Notes: generated by a model from the letters alone, not told the origin. 53,688 bases of DNA from Paracraurococcus ruber (GCF_004353985.1 NZ_SMOA01000016.1:1-53688), one strand, 5' to 3'. Positions 33,559 through 42,156 are shown, counted from the stretch's first letter. Made by a program: numbers and translations.

Positions 33559-34623
33559 ATGGGCAAGCGCATCGCCATCATCGGCGCCGGTGCGGTCGGC
33601 GGCTATGCCGGCGCGCATATGGTCCGCGCGGGGGAGGACGTGACCTTCGTCGACATGTGGCCCGAGCATGTCGAGGCCATGCGCGCGAAGGGCCTGCGCA
33701 TCACCCACCTCAGGGACGTGGAGGAATTCACCGTGCCGGTGAACGCCATCCACATCACCGACCTGCAGCAGGTGGCGAAGGGGCGGCCCTTCGACATCGC
33801 CTTCATCTGCACCAAGGCCTACGACACCGCCTGGGCCACCATGATGGTGAAGCAGTACCTGGCGCCCGGCGGCTACTGCGTGTCCCTGCAGAACTGCATG
33901 AACGAGGACACGATCGCCGGCGTGGTCGGCTGGGGCCGCACGCTGGGCTCCATCGCCTCCTCCATCACGGTCGAGCTGATGACGCCCGGCCATGTCCACC
34001 GCAATGCCGGCAAGGGCGGCGCGGCGCATACCGTGTTCCGGGTGGGGGAGGTGCATGGCCGCATCACCGACCGGGCGCAGGAGGTGACGGCACTGGTCGC
34101 GCATGCCGACAGCGCGCTGACCACGACGAACCTGTGGGGCGAGCGCTGGTCCAAGCTGGTGATCAACGCCATGGGCAACGGCATGTCCGCCAGCACCGGG
34201 ATGATCAGCCGCGACATCCTGCTGGACGACACGCTGCGCCACTTCACGGCGCGCCTGGGGAGCGAGGCGATCCGCACCGGCCAGGCCCTGGGCTATGTGC
34301 TGGAGGAAATCCACCACCTGGACCCGGAGGTGATCGCCCGCGCCGGCGAAGGCGACCCCGAGGCGAAGCGCGCCTATGACGAGCACCGCATCAGGGAAGC
34401 CAGCAAGCCCGGCGGCGGCGCCCACCGCCCGTCCATGGGGCAGGACATGGTGAAGGGCCGCCGGACGGAGATCGAGTTCCTCAACGGCTTCATCGTGGAC
34501 AAGGCGCAGGCGATCGGCCTCGCCACGCCGGCGAATGCGGCGCTGACGGAGATCGTGAAGCGGGTGGAGAAGGGCGAGCTGCAGCCGGACCCGAAGCACA
34601 TCCGGGACCTGCGGCTCAACTGA
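33559..34623 (+). CDS. 2-dehydropantoate 2-reductase (ApbA/PanE) family oxidoreductase
   Basis: The 354-residue protein starts with a Rossmann GAGAVGGYAGAH (GxGxxG, residues 8-13) and has the ketopantoate-reductase C-terminal helical domain with WSKLVINAMGNGMSA. Ketopantoate reductase makes pantoate for CoA synthesis with NADPH, but this member is longer than E. coli PanE (303 residues) and carries an insertion near residue 250-290 (GDPEAKRAYDEHRIREASKP). A catabolic 2-keto acid reductase is as likely. It precedes a Bug receptor in the same direction but is separated from it by a repeat element. Confidence 0.8.
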   Translation: MGKRIAIIGAGAVGGYAGAHMVRAGEDVTFVDMWPEHVEAMRAKGLRITHLRDVEEFTVPVNAIHITDLQQVAKGRPFDIAFICTKAYDTAWATMMVKQYLAPGGYCVSLQNCMNEDTIAGVVGWGRTLGSIASSITVELMTPGHVHRNAGKGGAAHTVFRVGEVHGRITDRAQEVTALVAHADSALTTTNLWGERWSKLVINAMGNGMSASTGMISRDILLDDTLRHFTARLGSEAIRTGQALGYVLEEIHHLDPEVIARAGEGDPEAKRAYDEHRIREASKPGGGAHRPSMGQDMVKGRRTEIEFLNGFIVDKAQAIGLATPANAALTEIVKRVEKGELQPDPKHIRDLRLN

Positions 34624-34628
34624 TCCCC

Positions 34629-34730
34629 GGGGGAGGGCTCTGCCCCCCCCCCCCGATGCCCCCTCCCACCCCGGGGTCCCCATGGCGATGCAGCGCATCG
34701 TCATGGGGTGCCCCCGAGGCCGAAGGGCCT
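34629..34730. repeat. Dispersed two-hairpin intergenic element, copy 2 (diverged, with an extra long hairpin)
   Basis: Hairpin A remains as GGGGGAGGG (34629-34637), loop CTCTG, then a C-run. Hairpin B remains as AGGCC (34717-34721), GAAG, GGCCT (34726-34730), followed by the conserved TTGGAAACCTCGAG. Between them an additional hairpin has 14-bp arms, 34678-34691 and 34695-34708, with one mismatch and an AGC loop. It fills the 175-nt gap between the PanE-like gene and the Bug receptor gene. Confidence 0.6.
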
Positions 34731-34798
34731 TTGGAAACCTCGAGTCTCGGCATAGCCTTCCCCCAACCGCTTCGCGCGGACAACCGGGAGGAAAAACA

Positions 34799-35767
34799 AT
34801 GCCGATCACCCGTCGCGCCGCGCTTGCGGCGGCGCTCGCCCTGCCAGGCCTCGCCCGCGCCCAGGCCGACTATCCCAGCCGCCCCGTGACCCTCATCGCC
34901 GCCGGCGCAGCGGGCGGGCCGACCGACACCATCACCCGCATCCTCGCCGACAACATGGGCCGCCACATGGGCCAGCCCGTGGTGGTGGAGAGCATCGGCG
35001 GGTCCGTCGTCGGGCCGGAACGCGTCGCGCGCAGCCGGCCGGACGGCTACACGCTGCTGGTGAACAACATCGGCATGGCCGCCAGCGCCACGCTGTTCCG
35101 CAAGCTTCCCTATGACGTGACGGGCAGCTTCGCGCCGCTCGGCCTCGTCTCCGACGCCGCCATGACCATCATCTCCCGCCCCGGCTTCCCGGCGCAGGAC
35201 CTGCGTGGCCTGATGGCGTGGCTGACGACGGAGGGGGAGGGGCTGAACCTCGCCACCGCCGGCCTCGGCTCCGCCGCCAATCTCTGCGGGCTGCTGGTGC
35301 AGCAGGCGGCGGGGGCGCGCGCCACCGTGGTCGTCTTCCGCGGCACCGCGCCGGCCATCGCCGAGCTCATGGCCGGGCGCATCGACCTGCTCTGCGACCA
35401 GGCGACCAACACCATCCCCTATATCCGCGACAACCGCGTGCAGGCCTGGGGCGTGAGCAGCGCGGCCCGCCTGGCCGGCCTGCCGGAGGTGCCGACCACC
35501 GCCGAGGCCGGCTTCCCCGGCGTGGCGATGAGCACCTGGCACGGCCTCTACGCCCCCGCCGGCACGCCGGAGCCGGTGCAGGAGCGCATCTCCGCCGCGC
35601 TGCGCGCCACCCTGAAGGAGGAAAAGCTGCGCCAGCGCTATGCCGAGCTGCTGACCGACATCCCGTCGGAGGAACGCCAGACCATCGCCTTCCACCGCCG
35701 CTTCCTGCCGGAGGAGGTGGCGCGCTGGCGCCCCATCCTGCAGGCGGCCGGCGCCTATGCCGATTGA
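34799..35767 (+). CDS. Bug-family solute receptor (TctC-like, tripartite tricarboxylate transporter type)
   Basis: The 322-residue protein begins with a secretion signal (MPITRRAALAAALALPGLARA, with twin Arg followed by a hydrophobic stretch and an AxA cleavage site). The mature Bug fold starts YPSRPVTLIAAGAAGGPTDT and continues with RPDGYTLLVNN and TAEAGFPGV. Bug proteins bind carboxylates or other small ligands in the periplasm. No TctA or TctB membrane partner is encoded here, which is normal for orphan Bug receptors in bacteria that carry many of them. The ribosome site GGGAGG precedes the ATG. Confidence 0.9.
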   Translation: MPITRRAALAAALALPGLARAQADYPSRPVTLIAAGAAGGPTDTITRILADNMGRHMGQPVVVESIGGSVVGPERVARSRPDGYTLLVNNIGMAASATLFRKLPYDVTGSFAPLGLVSDAAMTIISRPGFPAQDLRGLMAWLTTEGEGLNLATAGLGSAANLCGLLVQQAAGARATVVVFRGTAPAIAELMAGRIDLLCDQATNTIPYIRDNRVQAWGVSSAARLAGLPEVPTTAEAGFPGVAMSTWHGLYAPAGTPEPVQERISAALRATLKEEKLRQRYAELLTDIPSEERQTIAFHRRFLPEEVARWRPILQAAGAYAD

Positions 35768-36146
35768 GCTGGCCGGGGCGCCGCCGCGGGGCGGCGGCCG
35801 AAGGAGCCCCCCGGGGCCGCCTTGCCGGACCTGCCGCCCGGAGCATGCCATGGGGACGGGTTTCGGCGCCGGACCGGTCGGCGGGCAGGGTGGGTCGCGG
35901 AACGGCGCGAACGCCGCACGGCGTCGATCCGGTTGGCCATCAAGGACCGCCAGCGGGGCCGCGGCCGGCCTTGGACGCGAAGGGCTTTCGGGCATCGACC
36001 CGCCCGCATCACCCGGCGATGGGCCAACCGCGCCCCGAGGCCGGCAGCGGGCCGGACCGCCCCAGCCCGGTCCGAAAGCCCGACAGGGCCGCCGAACCGT
36101 TCACCGGCCGCATGGTTATACCGGCTTCGACCAAAGGAGCCGTGCC
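35768..36146 (+). other. 379-nt intergenic stretch without a supported gene
   Basis: GC-rich sequence between the Bug receptor and the PepSY gene. The PepSY frame remains open upstream, but the encoded sequence is Gly/Arg/Pro-rich low complexity with no ribosome site, so I do not count it as coding. A more AT-rich patch near 36113-36140, just before the PepSY gene, probably holds its promoter, but I cannot define the boxes. Confidence 0.4.
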
Positions 36147-36599
36147 ATGCCGCAGGTCCGCATCATTCTCTCCGTCCTGCTGGCGGTGGCTGCCCCATGG
36201 GTTGCCCCGGTGGCGATCCCGGCCGCCGCGCAGGTGCCGCAGCAGGAGCGCACCGACCCCGCCTGGCTGACCGCCGACCAGGTCCGCACCGTGCTGCGCG
36301 CCCGCGGCTATACCGAGATCGGCCGGCTGGAGCGCGACGGCGACAGCTACCGCGTCATCGATGCCGTCCGCTATGGCGAGAAGGTGCCGGATATCCGCAT
36401 CGATGCGCTGACCGGCCTGCCGCGCGAGCAGCCGCCGCTGACCGAGACCCAGGCCCGCGGCCTGCTGCTGGAACGCGGCTATACCGGCGTGCAGGAGATG
36501 GGACGGGAAGGCGACGTCATCCGCCTGCGGGCCAGCCAGAGCGGCACGCCGGTGGAGGTGCGCGTCAACGCCCAGACCGGCGCGGTGATGTCCCGCTGA
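36147..36599 (+). CDS. Secreted protein with two PepSY-like repeats
   Basis: The 150-residue protein has a signal peptide (VRIILSVLLAVAAPWVAPVA, cleavage near AAAQ). Two tandem PepSY-like units follow: LTADQVRTVLRARGYTEI to RIDALTGL, and LTETQARGLLLERGYTGV to RVNAQTGAV. PepSY domains are often peptidase-inhibitory or structural modules in the periplasm; the target is unknown. The start is supported by AAAGGAG eight nucleotides upstream. It converges with bchM, with a strong hairpin between the stops. Confidence 0.8.
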   Translation: MPQVRIILSVLLAVAAPWVAPVAIPAAAQVPQQERTDPAWLTADQVRTVLRARGYTEIGRLERDGDSYRVIDAVRYGEKVPDIRIDALTGLPREQPPLTETQARGLLLERGYTGVQEMGREGDVIRLRASQSGTPVEVRVNAQTGAVMSR

Positions 36600-36618
36600 G
36601 GCAGCCGGGCCGGGTCCA

Positions 36619-36653
36619 GGCGGCGCCCGCCCCCCCCTTGGCGGGGCGCCGCC
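36619..36653. terminator. Hairpin between convergent PepSY gene and bchM
   Basis: Arms GGCGGCGCC (36619-36627) and GGCGCCGCC (36645-36653) pair perfectly. An inner CGCC/GGCG pair extends the stem by 4 bp with one bulged G and a C-rich loop. It sits in the 62-nt gap between the two stop codons. There is no long T-run, which is usual for terminators in such GC-rich genomes. Confidence 0.45.
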
Positions 36654-36661
36654 CCGTCGGA

Positions 36662-37363
36662 TCAGGCGCGCACGACCTCCAGCGCCTGCGAGGTGTAGAA
36701 CCCCCGTGCGATGCGCTGCGTCCGGGCGGTGCGCCAGCCGCGCAGGGCCGGCTCCGCCTCGATCCGCCGGCGGAGGCGGTGTTCGGCGACCGGCACGATG
36801 GCCGGCGACCGGTCGCCGCGCGGCACCAGCCGCCCGACCGCGAGGAAGGCCTGCAGGAAGGCCGTGCTGGGCGCGAAGGTGAACAGCATGGAATCGTCGG
36901 TGCGGCTGGCCAGCCCGGCCAGCACCCGCACGACATCGGCCGGCCCGTAATGGATCAGGCTGTCCATGCCGACGACGTGATCGAAGCGGCCGAGCGCCGG
37001 GTCGAACATGTCGCCGACGCGGAATTCGACATGACCGCGGCCATGGTCGGCCCCGATCCGCTCCTGCGCCAGGGAGACCAAGTTGGGCGAGAGGTCCACC
37101 GCCACCACCTGCGCGCCGCGCCGCGCCGCTGCCACGGCCAGCGCCCCGGTGCCGCAGCCGGCATCCAGGATGCGCCGCCCCGTCAGGTCCGCCGGCAGCC
37201 AGTCCAGCAGGGTGGCGCGCATGCGGTCGCGCCCTTCCCGCACCGTGGCGCGGATGCCGCTGACCGGGGCGTCGGAGGTGAGGCGCTTCCAGGCCTCCAC
37301 CGCCGTGCGGTCGAAGTAATGCTCCAGCTTCTGGCGGCGATCCGCATAGGTGGCGGTCGGCAT
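36662..37363 (-). CDS. bchM: Magnesium-protoporphyrin IX methyltransferase BchM
   Basis: The 233-residue SAM-dependent enzyme methylates the 13-propionate of Mg-protoporphyrin IX, the second committed step of bacteriochlorophyll synthesis. It shows the family N-terminus (HYFDRTAVEAWKRLTSDAPV), SAM motif ILDAGCGTGALAVAAARRGA (about residues 65-84), VVAVDLSPNLV and the BchM-type MDSLIHYGP and MLFTFAPSTAFLQ. It lies 116 nt downstream of bchH in the same direction. In many purple bacteria bchL separates these genes (bchFNBHLM); here bchL is absent. The identification is firm. Confidence 0.93.
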   Translation of the reverse strand: MPTATYADRRQKLEHYFDRTAVEAWKRLTSDAPVSGIRATVREGRDRMRATLLDWLPADLTGRRILDAGCGTGALAVAAARRGAQVVAVDLSPNLVSLAQERIGADHGRGHVEFRVGDMFDPALGRFDHVVGMDSLIHYGPADVVRVLAGLASRTDDSMLFTFAPSTAFLQAFLAVGRLVPRGDRSPAIVPVAEHRLRRRIEAEPALRGWRTARTQRIARGFYTSQALEVVRA

Positions 37364-37479
37364 CGCTGTCTCTCCCGTGTTCGCGGGCTGCCGAGACGCC
37401 CGCGGTCCAATCCATGCGCCGGCCGCTGCGGGGGCCCCTGCGGCGCCGTGCCGTTCGGCCGGCGCGGCGCGGCCGGGGC

Positions 37480-40400
37480 TCACGCCACCGCGCGCACGCC
37501 CTCCAGCCGGTCCTCCAGCTCCTCGCCCGCCTGGCGCAGGCGGTCCAGCATGGCGGCGTCCGGCGACCAGTAGTTGCGCTCCTGCGCCTCGATCAGCCGG
37601 TTGGCGATCTTGGCGCTGGCGGTCGGGTTCAGCTTCGCCATGCGGTCCCGCATCTCCGGGTCCAGCACGAAGGTCTCGGCCAGCTTCTCATAGACCCAGG
37701 GCTGCACCTCGCCCGTCGTGGCGGACCAGCCCATGGTGTTGGTCACATGCGCCTCGATCTCGCGCACGCCCTCGAAGCCGTGCTTCAGCAGCGCCTCGTA
37801 CCATTTCGGGTTCAGGGCGCGGGTGCGGGTCTCCAGCGCCACCTGCTCGGAGATGGTGCGGATCACGCCGTCGCCGCGCGTCTGGTCGCCGATATAGGTG
37901 CTGGCGGCGCGGCCGCCGCGGGCCCTTCGCACCGCCCGGCTGATGCCGCCCAGCGTGTCGAAGTAGTGGTCCACCGTGGTGACGCCCACCTCGATGCTGT
38001 CGAGGTTCTGGTAGGTGACCTCCACGGTCCGCAGCACGCCGGCCAGCACGGCGTCCTGCCGGGCCGGCTTGCCGTCCACGCCATAGGCGAAGCCCTTGCG
38101 CTTGACGAAGGCGTCGGCCAGCTCGTCCTCGTCGTTCCAGGCGCCCTCGCCGACCAGCGCGTTGACATTGGCGCCATAGGTGCCGTCGGCATTGCAGAAG
38201 ACGCGCAGCGCCGCCTGCTCGATCGTGCCGCCATGCTGCGCGACATGCGCCAGGGCATGCGCGCGCAGGAAATTCCGTTCCGCCGGCTCCTCGGCCGATG
38301 CCGCGAGCAGCGCGGCTTCCGCGAGCAGCTTCATCTGCAGCGGCAGCAGGTCCCGGAAGATGCCGGAGAGCGTCACCACCACGTCGATCCGCGGCCGCCC
38401 AAGCTCCTCGAGCGGCAGCAGGCGGGCGCCGGCCAGGCGGCCATAGCTGTCGTAGCGCGGCGCGGCGCCCATCAGCGCCAGGACCTGGGCGATCGGCCCG
38501 CCCTCGGTCTTCAGGTTGTCGGTGCCCCAGAGCACCATCGCCACCGTCTCCGGCAGCCCGTTGCCATCCGCCTGGTGCCGGTCCAGCAGCCGCTGCGCCT
38601 GGCGGGCGCCATCCTGCACCGCGAAGGCGCTGGGCAGCTTGAAGGGGTCGAAGCCGTGCAGGTTGCGGCCGGTGGGCAGCACGTCCAGGCTGCGCAGCAG
38701 GTCGCCGCCCGGCGCCGGGCGGATGAAGCGGCCGTCCAGGGCCCGCAGGATGCCGGGGATCTCGTGGTCCTCGGCCAGCAGCCCGTCATACCTTGCCCGC
38801 GCGGCGGGGTCGGTCACGCCGGCGGCGTCCAGCATTTCCGCCCGTTGCCCGGCATCCGGCGGCTCCCCCACCACATGCAGCCCGTGCGGGATCAGCGTGT
38901 ATTCCAGTTCAAGCAGCGCGCGGCCGAGCTTGGCGATCTCCCCCTCCGGGTCGGCCCAGACCGGCTCGGCGGTCCCGAGGTTCACCTCCACCGCCTGGGC
39001 CTGGATCAGCCCGGCCAGCGCCGCGCGCTGCCCGGCATCCGCCTCCGGCTCCATGGTCCGCCAGCGGTCGATGCTGGCCTTCAGGTCCAGCAGCCCGCGA
39101 TAGAGGCCGGCCGCCGACACCGGCGGGGTGAGGTAGCTGACCAGCGTGGCGCCGGCGCGGCGCTTCGCCAGCATCCCCTCGGACGGGTTGTTGGAGGCGT
39201 AGAGGTAGAAATTGGGCAGGTCGGCGATCAGCCGGTCCGGCCAGCATTCGCCGGACATGCCGGCCTGCTTGCCCGGCATGAATTCCAGCGCGCCATGGGT
39301 GCCGAAATGCAGCACGGCATGGGCGCCGAAATCCTCCCGGATCCAGCGATAGAAGGCGGCGAAGGCATGGGTCGGGGCGAAGCCGTGCTCGAACAGCAGG
39401 CGCATCGGGTCGCCTTCATAGCCGAAGCCCGGCTGCACGCCGACGAAGACATTCCCCAGCTGCACGCCGAGCACGAAGATGTCGCGCCCGTCGGTCTGCA
39501 CCTTGCCCGGCGCCGGGCCCCAGCTCCGCTCGATCTCCGCCAGCCAGGGGGTGCGGCGGAGCTGGTCGTCGGCCGAGACCCGCGCCGCCACATTGGCCGT
39601 GGTGCCGAACCGCTCCCGGTTGCCGTTGATCACCATCTCCCGCAGCGTGTCGGCATCGGGCGGGACCTCCACCGCGTAGCCCGCCGCCTGCATCGCCCGC
39701 AGCGTGTTTTGCAGGGAGGCGAAGACGCCGAGATAGGCCGCGGTGCCGGTGGTGCCGGCATTGGGCGGGAAGTTGAACAGCACGCAGGCCAGCTTGCGTT
39801 CCGCCCGCTCGCTCCGCCGCAGGGCGACCAGCTTGGCGACCCGCGCCGCCAGCATCCCGGCGCGCTCGGGGTGCGGGACCATGTCGCGGGCGCAGTTCAC
39901 GCCGTCGCAGCCCGCGCAGCGCTCGGCCGGGATGTCGGAGGCGCCGCAGCGGCCGCCGAAGGTCATCGGCCAGATGCCGCCATCCAGTTCCGGGATGGCG
40001 ACCATCATCGTCGCCTCCACCGGCAGCAGCCCGCGCCGGTCCGCCTGCCATTGCCGCATGGTCTGGAATTCGAGCGGATGCGCCGTGACATAGGGCACGT
40101 CGAGGCTCGCCAGCACCTCCTCGGCGGCATGCGCATCGTTGTAGGCGGGGCCGCCGACCAGCGAGAACCCGGTCAGCGACACCACCGCATCCACGCAGGG
40201 CACGCCGCCCCGCATGAAGAAGCGCTCCATCGCCGGCCGGGCATCGAGGCCGGAGGCGAAGACCGGCACGACGTTCAGCCCGCGCGCCTCCAGCGCCGCG
40301 ATCATCCCGTCATAGTGGCGGGCATTGTTCGCCAGCACATAGGCCCGCAGCAGGATCAGCCCGACGGTGCCGCTGGTCCCGGCGCGGGGCAGGGCGCCAG

Positions 40401-41127
40401 GGTCCTCCCCCACGCGGCCGGGCATGCGCGGGTGGTAGAGCCCGACATCGGGGTACTCGATCGGCGGCGCCACCGCCACGCTGCCGGCCAGCGCCGCGCG
40501 CGGCCCGCTGGCATAGCGGTTGACCAGCAGCGCGACCATGTTCGCCAGGTTGTCGGCCGACCCGGCCAGCCAGTATTGCAGGGTCAGGAAATAGGCCCGG
40601 ACATCCTGCGCCGTGCCGGGGATGAAGCGCAGGAGCTTCGGCAGCTCCCGCAGCATCTTCATCTGGCCCTTGCCGCTGGCCCCGGCGCCCTTCGACTTGC
40701 CGCGCAGCCGCTTCAGCAGGCCGACGATGCCCTTGGCCTCGCCCGCCATGCTGAACTTGCCGAGTCGGGTCAGCCGCATCACCTCCGGCGCCGAGAGGCA
40801 GCAGGCCATGGCGTCGCAGGCATCCCGCCGCGCCGTCAGGGCGGGCAGCACCAGCCGGATATGGTCCTCGAGGAACAGCATGCCGGCGATGACGATGTCG
40901 GCGCGGGCGATGTCCTCGAGGCAGGCCTGCAGCGCCACCTCGTCCGAGGCGAATTCATCCGCCGCATGCAGCACCAGGTCGAGGCCCGGGATGGCGCGGC
41001 GCAGCTGCTGCCGCGCGGCGGTGACCGCGCCGCCGAAATGGCTGTCCATGGTGACGATGGCGACCCGGACCGGGGTCCCGCCGGCTATCGCCCCCTGCGC
41101 CCGGGCCGGTGGCGGCTGGATCAGCAT
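37480..41127 (-). CDS. bchH: Magnesium chelatase large subunit BchH
   Basis: The 1215-residue protein has the length and sequence of the porphyrin-binding subunit of Mg-chelatase, which with BchI and BchD inserts Mg2+ into protoporphyrin IX. Typical segments are TMDSHFGGAV near the N-terminus, NAGTTGTAAYLGVF, the block HFGTHGALEFMPGKQAGMS with metal/porphyrin-binding His and Glu, YASNNPSEGMLAKRR, and LNPKWYEALLKHGFEGVREI near the C-terminus. CobN of the cobalamin pathway is related, but the BchM neighbour and these motifs fit BchH. The ATG at 41127 follows a G-rich GGGGTGGGGTGG. Its upstream region has PpsR-like boxes. Confidence 0.95.
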   Translation of the reverse strand: MLIQPPPARAQGAIAGGTPVRVAIVTMDSHFGGAVTAARQQLRRAIPGLDLVLHAADEFASDEVALQACLEDIARADIVIAGMLFLEDHIRLVLPALTARRDACDAMACCLSAPEVMRLTRLGKFSMAGEAKGIVGLLKRLRGKSKGAGASGKGQMKMLRELPKLLRFIPGTAQDVRAYFLTLQYWLAGSADNLANMVALLVNRYASGPRAALAGSVAVAPPIEYPDVGLYHPRMPGRVGEDPGALPRAGTSGTVGLILLRAYVLANNARHYDGMIAALEARGLNVVPVFASGLDARPAMERFFMRGGVPCVDAVVSLTGFSLVGGPAYNDAHAAEEVLASLDVPYVTAHPLEFQTMRQWQADRRGLLPVEATMMVAIPELDGGIWPMTFGGRCGASDIPAERCAGCDGVNCARDMVPHPERAGMLAARVAKLVALRRSERAERKLACVLFNFPPNAGTTGTAAYLGVFASLQNTLRAMQAAGYAVEVPPDADTLREMVINGNRERFGTTANVAARVSADDQLRRTPWLAEIERSWGPAPGKVQTDGRDIFVLGVQLGNVFVGVQPGFGYEGDPMRLLFEHGFAPTHAFAAFYRWIREDFGAHAVLHFGTHGALEFMPGKQAGMSGECWPDRLIADLPNFYLYASNNPSEGMLAKRRAGATLVSYLTPPVSAAGLYRGLLDLKASIDRWRTMEPEADAGQRAALAGLIQAQAVEVNLGTAEPVWADPEGEIAKLGRALLELEYTLIPHGLHVVGEPPDAGQRAEMLDAAGVTDPAARARYDGLLAEDHEIPGILRALDGRFIRPAPGGDLLRSLDVLPTGRNLHGFDPFKLPSAFAVQDGARQAQRLLDRHQADGNGLPETVAMVLWGTDNLKTEGGPIAQVLALMGAAPRYDSYGRLAGARLLPLEELGRPRIDVVVTLSGIFRDLLPLQMKLLAEAALLAASAEEPAERNFLRAHALAHVAQHGGTIEQAALRVFCNADGTYGANVNALVGEGAWNDEDELADAFVKRKGFAYGVDGKPARQDAVLAGVLRTVEVTYQNLDSIEVGVTTVDHYFDTLGGISRAVRRARGGRAASTYIGDQTRGDGVIRTISEQVALETRTRALNPKWYEALLKHGFEGVREIEAHVTNTMGWSATTGEVQPWVYEKLAETFVLDPEMRDRMAKLNPTASAKIANRLIEAQERNYWSPDAAMLDRLRQAGEELEDRLEGVRAVA

Positions 41128-41230
41128 GCCACCCCACCCCGTACCACGCCCCGCCTCGCGCCCCGCCGACCCTGGCTGTCGCCGTTCTCGTCCACGGACC
41201 CCCCTTCGGAGCAGGCTTTCCCGCCCCGGC

Positions 41231-41258
41231 ATTTTGGACCGGGGCCGCCGACTGTCAA
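41231..41258 (-). promoter_or_regulatory. Predicted bchH promoter
   Basis: On the minus strand, a perfect TTGACA (41258-41253) is followed after 16 nt by CAAAAT (41236-41231), about 104 nt before the bchH ATG. The first PpsR-like box overlaps the -35 hexamer, an arrangement expected for repression. Confidence 0.5.
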
Positions 41259-41286
41259 TCAAAACTGACGTCCAATCGAATTGACG
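41253..41286. promoter_or_regulatory. Tandem PpsR/CrtJ-like boxes upstream of bchH
   Basis: Box 1 is TGTC (41253-41256), 10 nt, GACG (41267-41270). Box 2 is CGTC (41269-41272), 10 nt, GACG (41283-41286). The established PpsR/CrtJ consensus is TGTC-N10-GACA; box 1 differs at one position and box 2 at two, and box 2 is itself perfectly symmetric in its half-sites. They overlap by 2 bp. Tandem boxes are typical of photosynthesis promoters. Confidence 0.6.
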
Positions 41287-41563
41287 TGGTTGCCGGGGGG
41301 CCGTGCCCGGCCTCGCCCGCCCCGCCATCCCGCCGCGCCGTGCCGGCCGCGAGGGTGCGGCAACCCGTTCCGGCCGGCCGCCGGCAGGTTGCCCCGCAGA
41401 AGAACCGTCGCGATTTATTTCCACTCCGGTGATGAAACCGGGTCGTCCCGCGACCAGATCTGCTGCCTGTCATGGACAGCGCGAATAAAGCCCAAAACCA
41501 GGCCGCGTGCCGATTTCGGCGCATGGCGGGCTTTGCTGCCTGACAACCCGAGGAGGGTGCCCG
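41287..41563 (+). other. Upstream region of the small membrane protein gene, no gene seen
   Basis: GC-rich up to about 41400 and then noticeably AT-richer (41405-41510), probably carrying the promoter of the gene at 41564. A 13-bp palindrome, CTGTC-ATG-GACAG (41467-41479), lies in it. No reading frame here has a convincing ribosome site or composition. Confidence 0.4.
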
Positions 41564-41911
41564 ATGAGCAGCTGGACAGCGACCATGGCGGACCGTGCGG
41601 CGGCCCGCTGGGGCACCGCGAAGCCGATCGTCTATGGCGTGCTCGCCGGGCTGGTCGCCGGGCCGCTGCTGTCCGGCCTGGCCGGCTTCCAGGTACGGAC
41701 CAGCACCGCCGAGGCGGCGACCCGCGCCGGCATCCTGGAGCAGCAGGCCAGCTTCTGCGCCGAGCGCGCCCGGGCCAGCCTGGCCGGGGCGGCGCTGCCG
41801 ACGGACTGGCAGGCGCGGTCCAACCTTGCCCGTTCCTTTGCGGCCATGCCCGGCACCGCCAACGCGGACCCGGAGGTGGTCTTCGCCTGCTCCGGCAAGC
41901 TCGCGCCCTGA
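41564..41911 (+). CDS. Small membrane-anchored hypothetical protein
   Basis: The 115-residue protein has one hydrophobic segment at about residues 21-42 (PIVYGVLAGLVAGPLLSGLA) and then an Ala-rich soluble domain with two Cys residues (FCAERAR and FACSGK). A strong AGGAGGG precedes the ATG. I do not recognise the family. It may face the periplasm, with a disulfide possible between the two Cys. It is followed at 110 nt by another small gene in the same direction. Confidence 0.65.
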   Translation: MSSWTATMADRAAARWGTAKPIVYGVLAGLVAGPLLSGLAGFQVRTSTAEAATRAGILEQQASFCAERARASLAGAALPTDWQARSNLARSFAAMPGTANADPEVVFACSGKLAP

Positions 41912-42021
41912 CCCTGTGGCCGCGGGCGGGGTGCCTCGCGGCCCATGACGTCCCGGACCGGCCGCCCGGCGCGGCCCCTGCGGCGCGGCCGCGGCTGACC
42001 ACCTGAACCGAGGAGACCGGC

Positions 42022-42156
42022 ATGGCCAAGGGCCAGAAGCGCAGCGGCCGCGAGGCCAAGAAGCCGAAGGCGGCGAAGAAACCGGCGCCGCCGCCGACAT
42101 CGCCCTTCTCGCAGCCGCCCCCGCCGCGCAAGCCGCCCCCGCCGCGCGAGGGTTAG
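42022..42156 (+). CDS. Tiny basic, proline-rich protein (44 residues)
   Basis: The reading frame encodes 44 residues starting MAKGQKRSGREAKKPKAAKK and ending in a Pro-rich tail with PPPPRKPPPP. GAGGAG lies 6 nt before the ATG, an optimal ribosome site. The MAKGQ-R-S-REAKKPK start is like that of small conserved hypothetical proteins I recall from alphaproteobacteria, though I cannot search for it. The composition suggests an unstructured protein that might bind nucleic acid; the function is unknown. Confidence 0.6.
   Translation: MAKGQKRSGREAKKPKAAKKPAPPPTSPFSQPPPPRKPPPPREG

Noticed and set aside
37414-41268. 1284-residue plus-strand frame opposite bchH
   Set aside because: Shadow of bchH; composition rich in Arg, Gln, His and Gly with no recognisable domain.
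41467-41479. CTGTC-ATG-GACAG palindrome considered as a third PpsR box
   Set aside because: Spacing is 3 nt instead of 10, so it does not fit the PpsR/CrtJ site; it may be chance.
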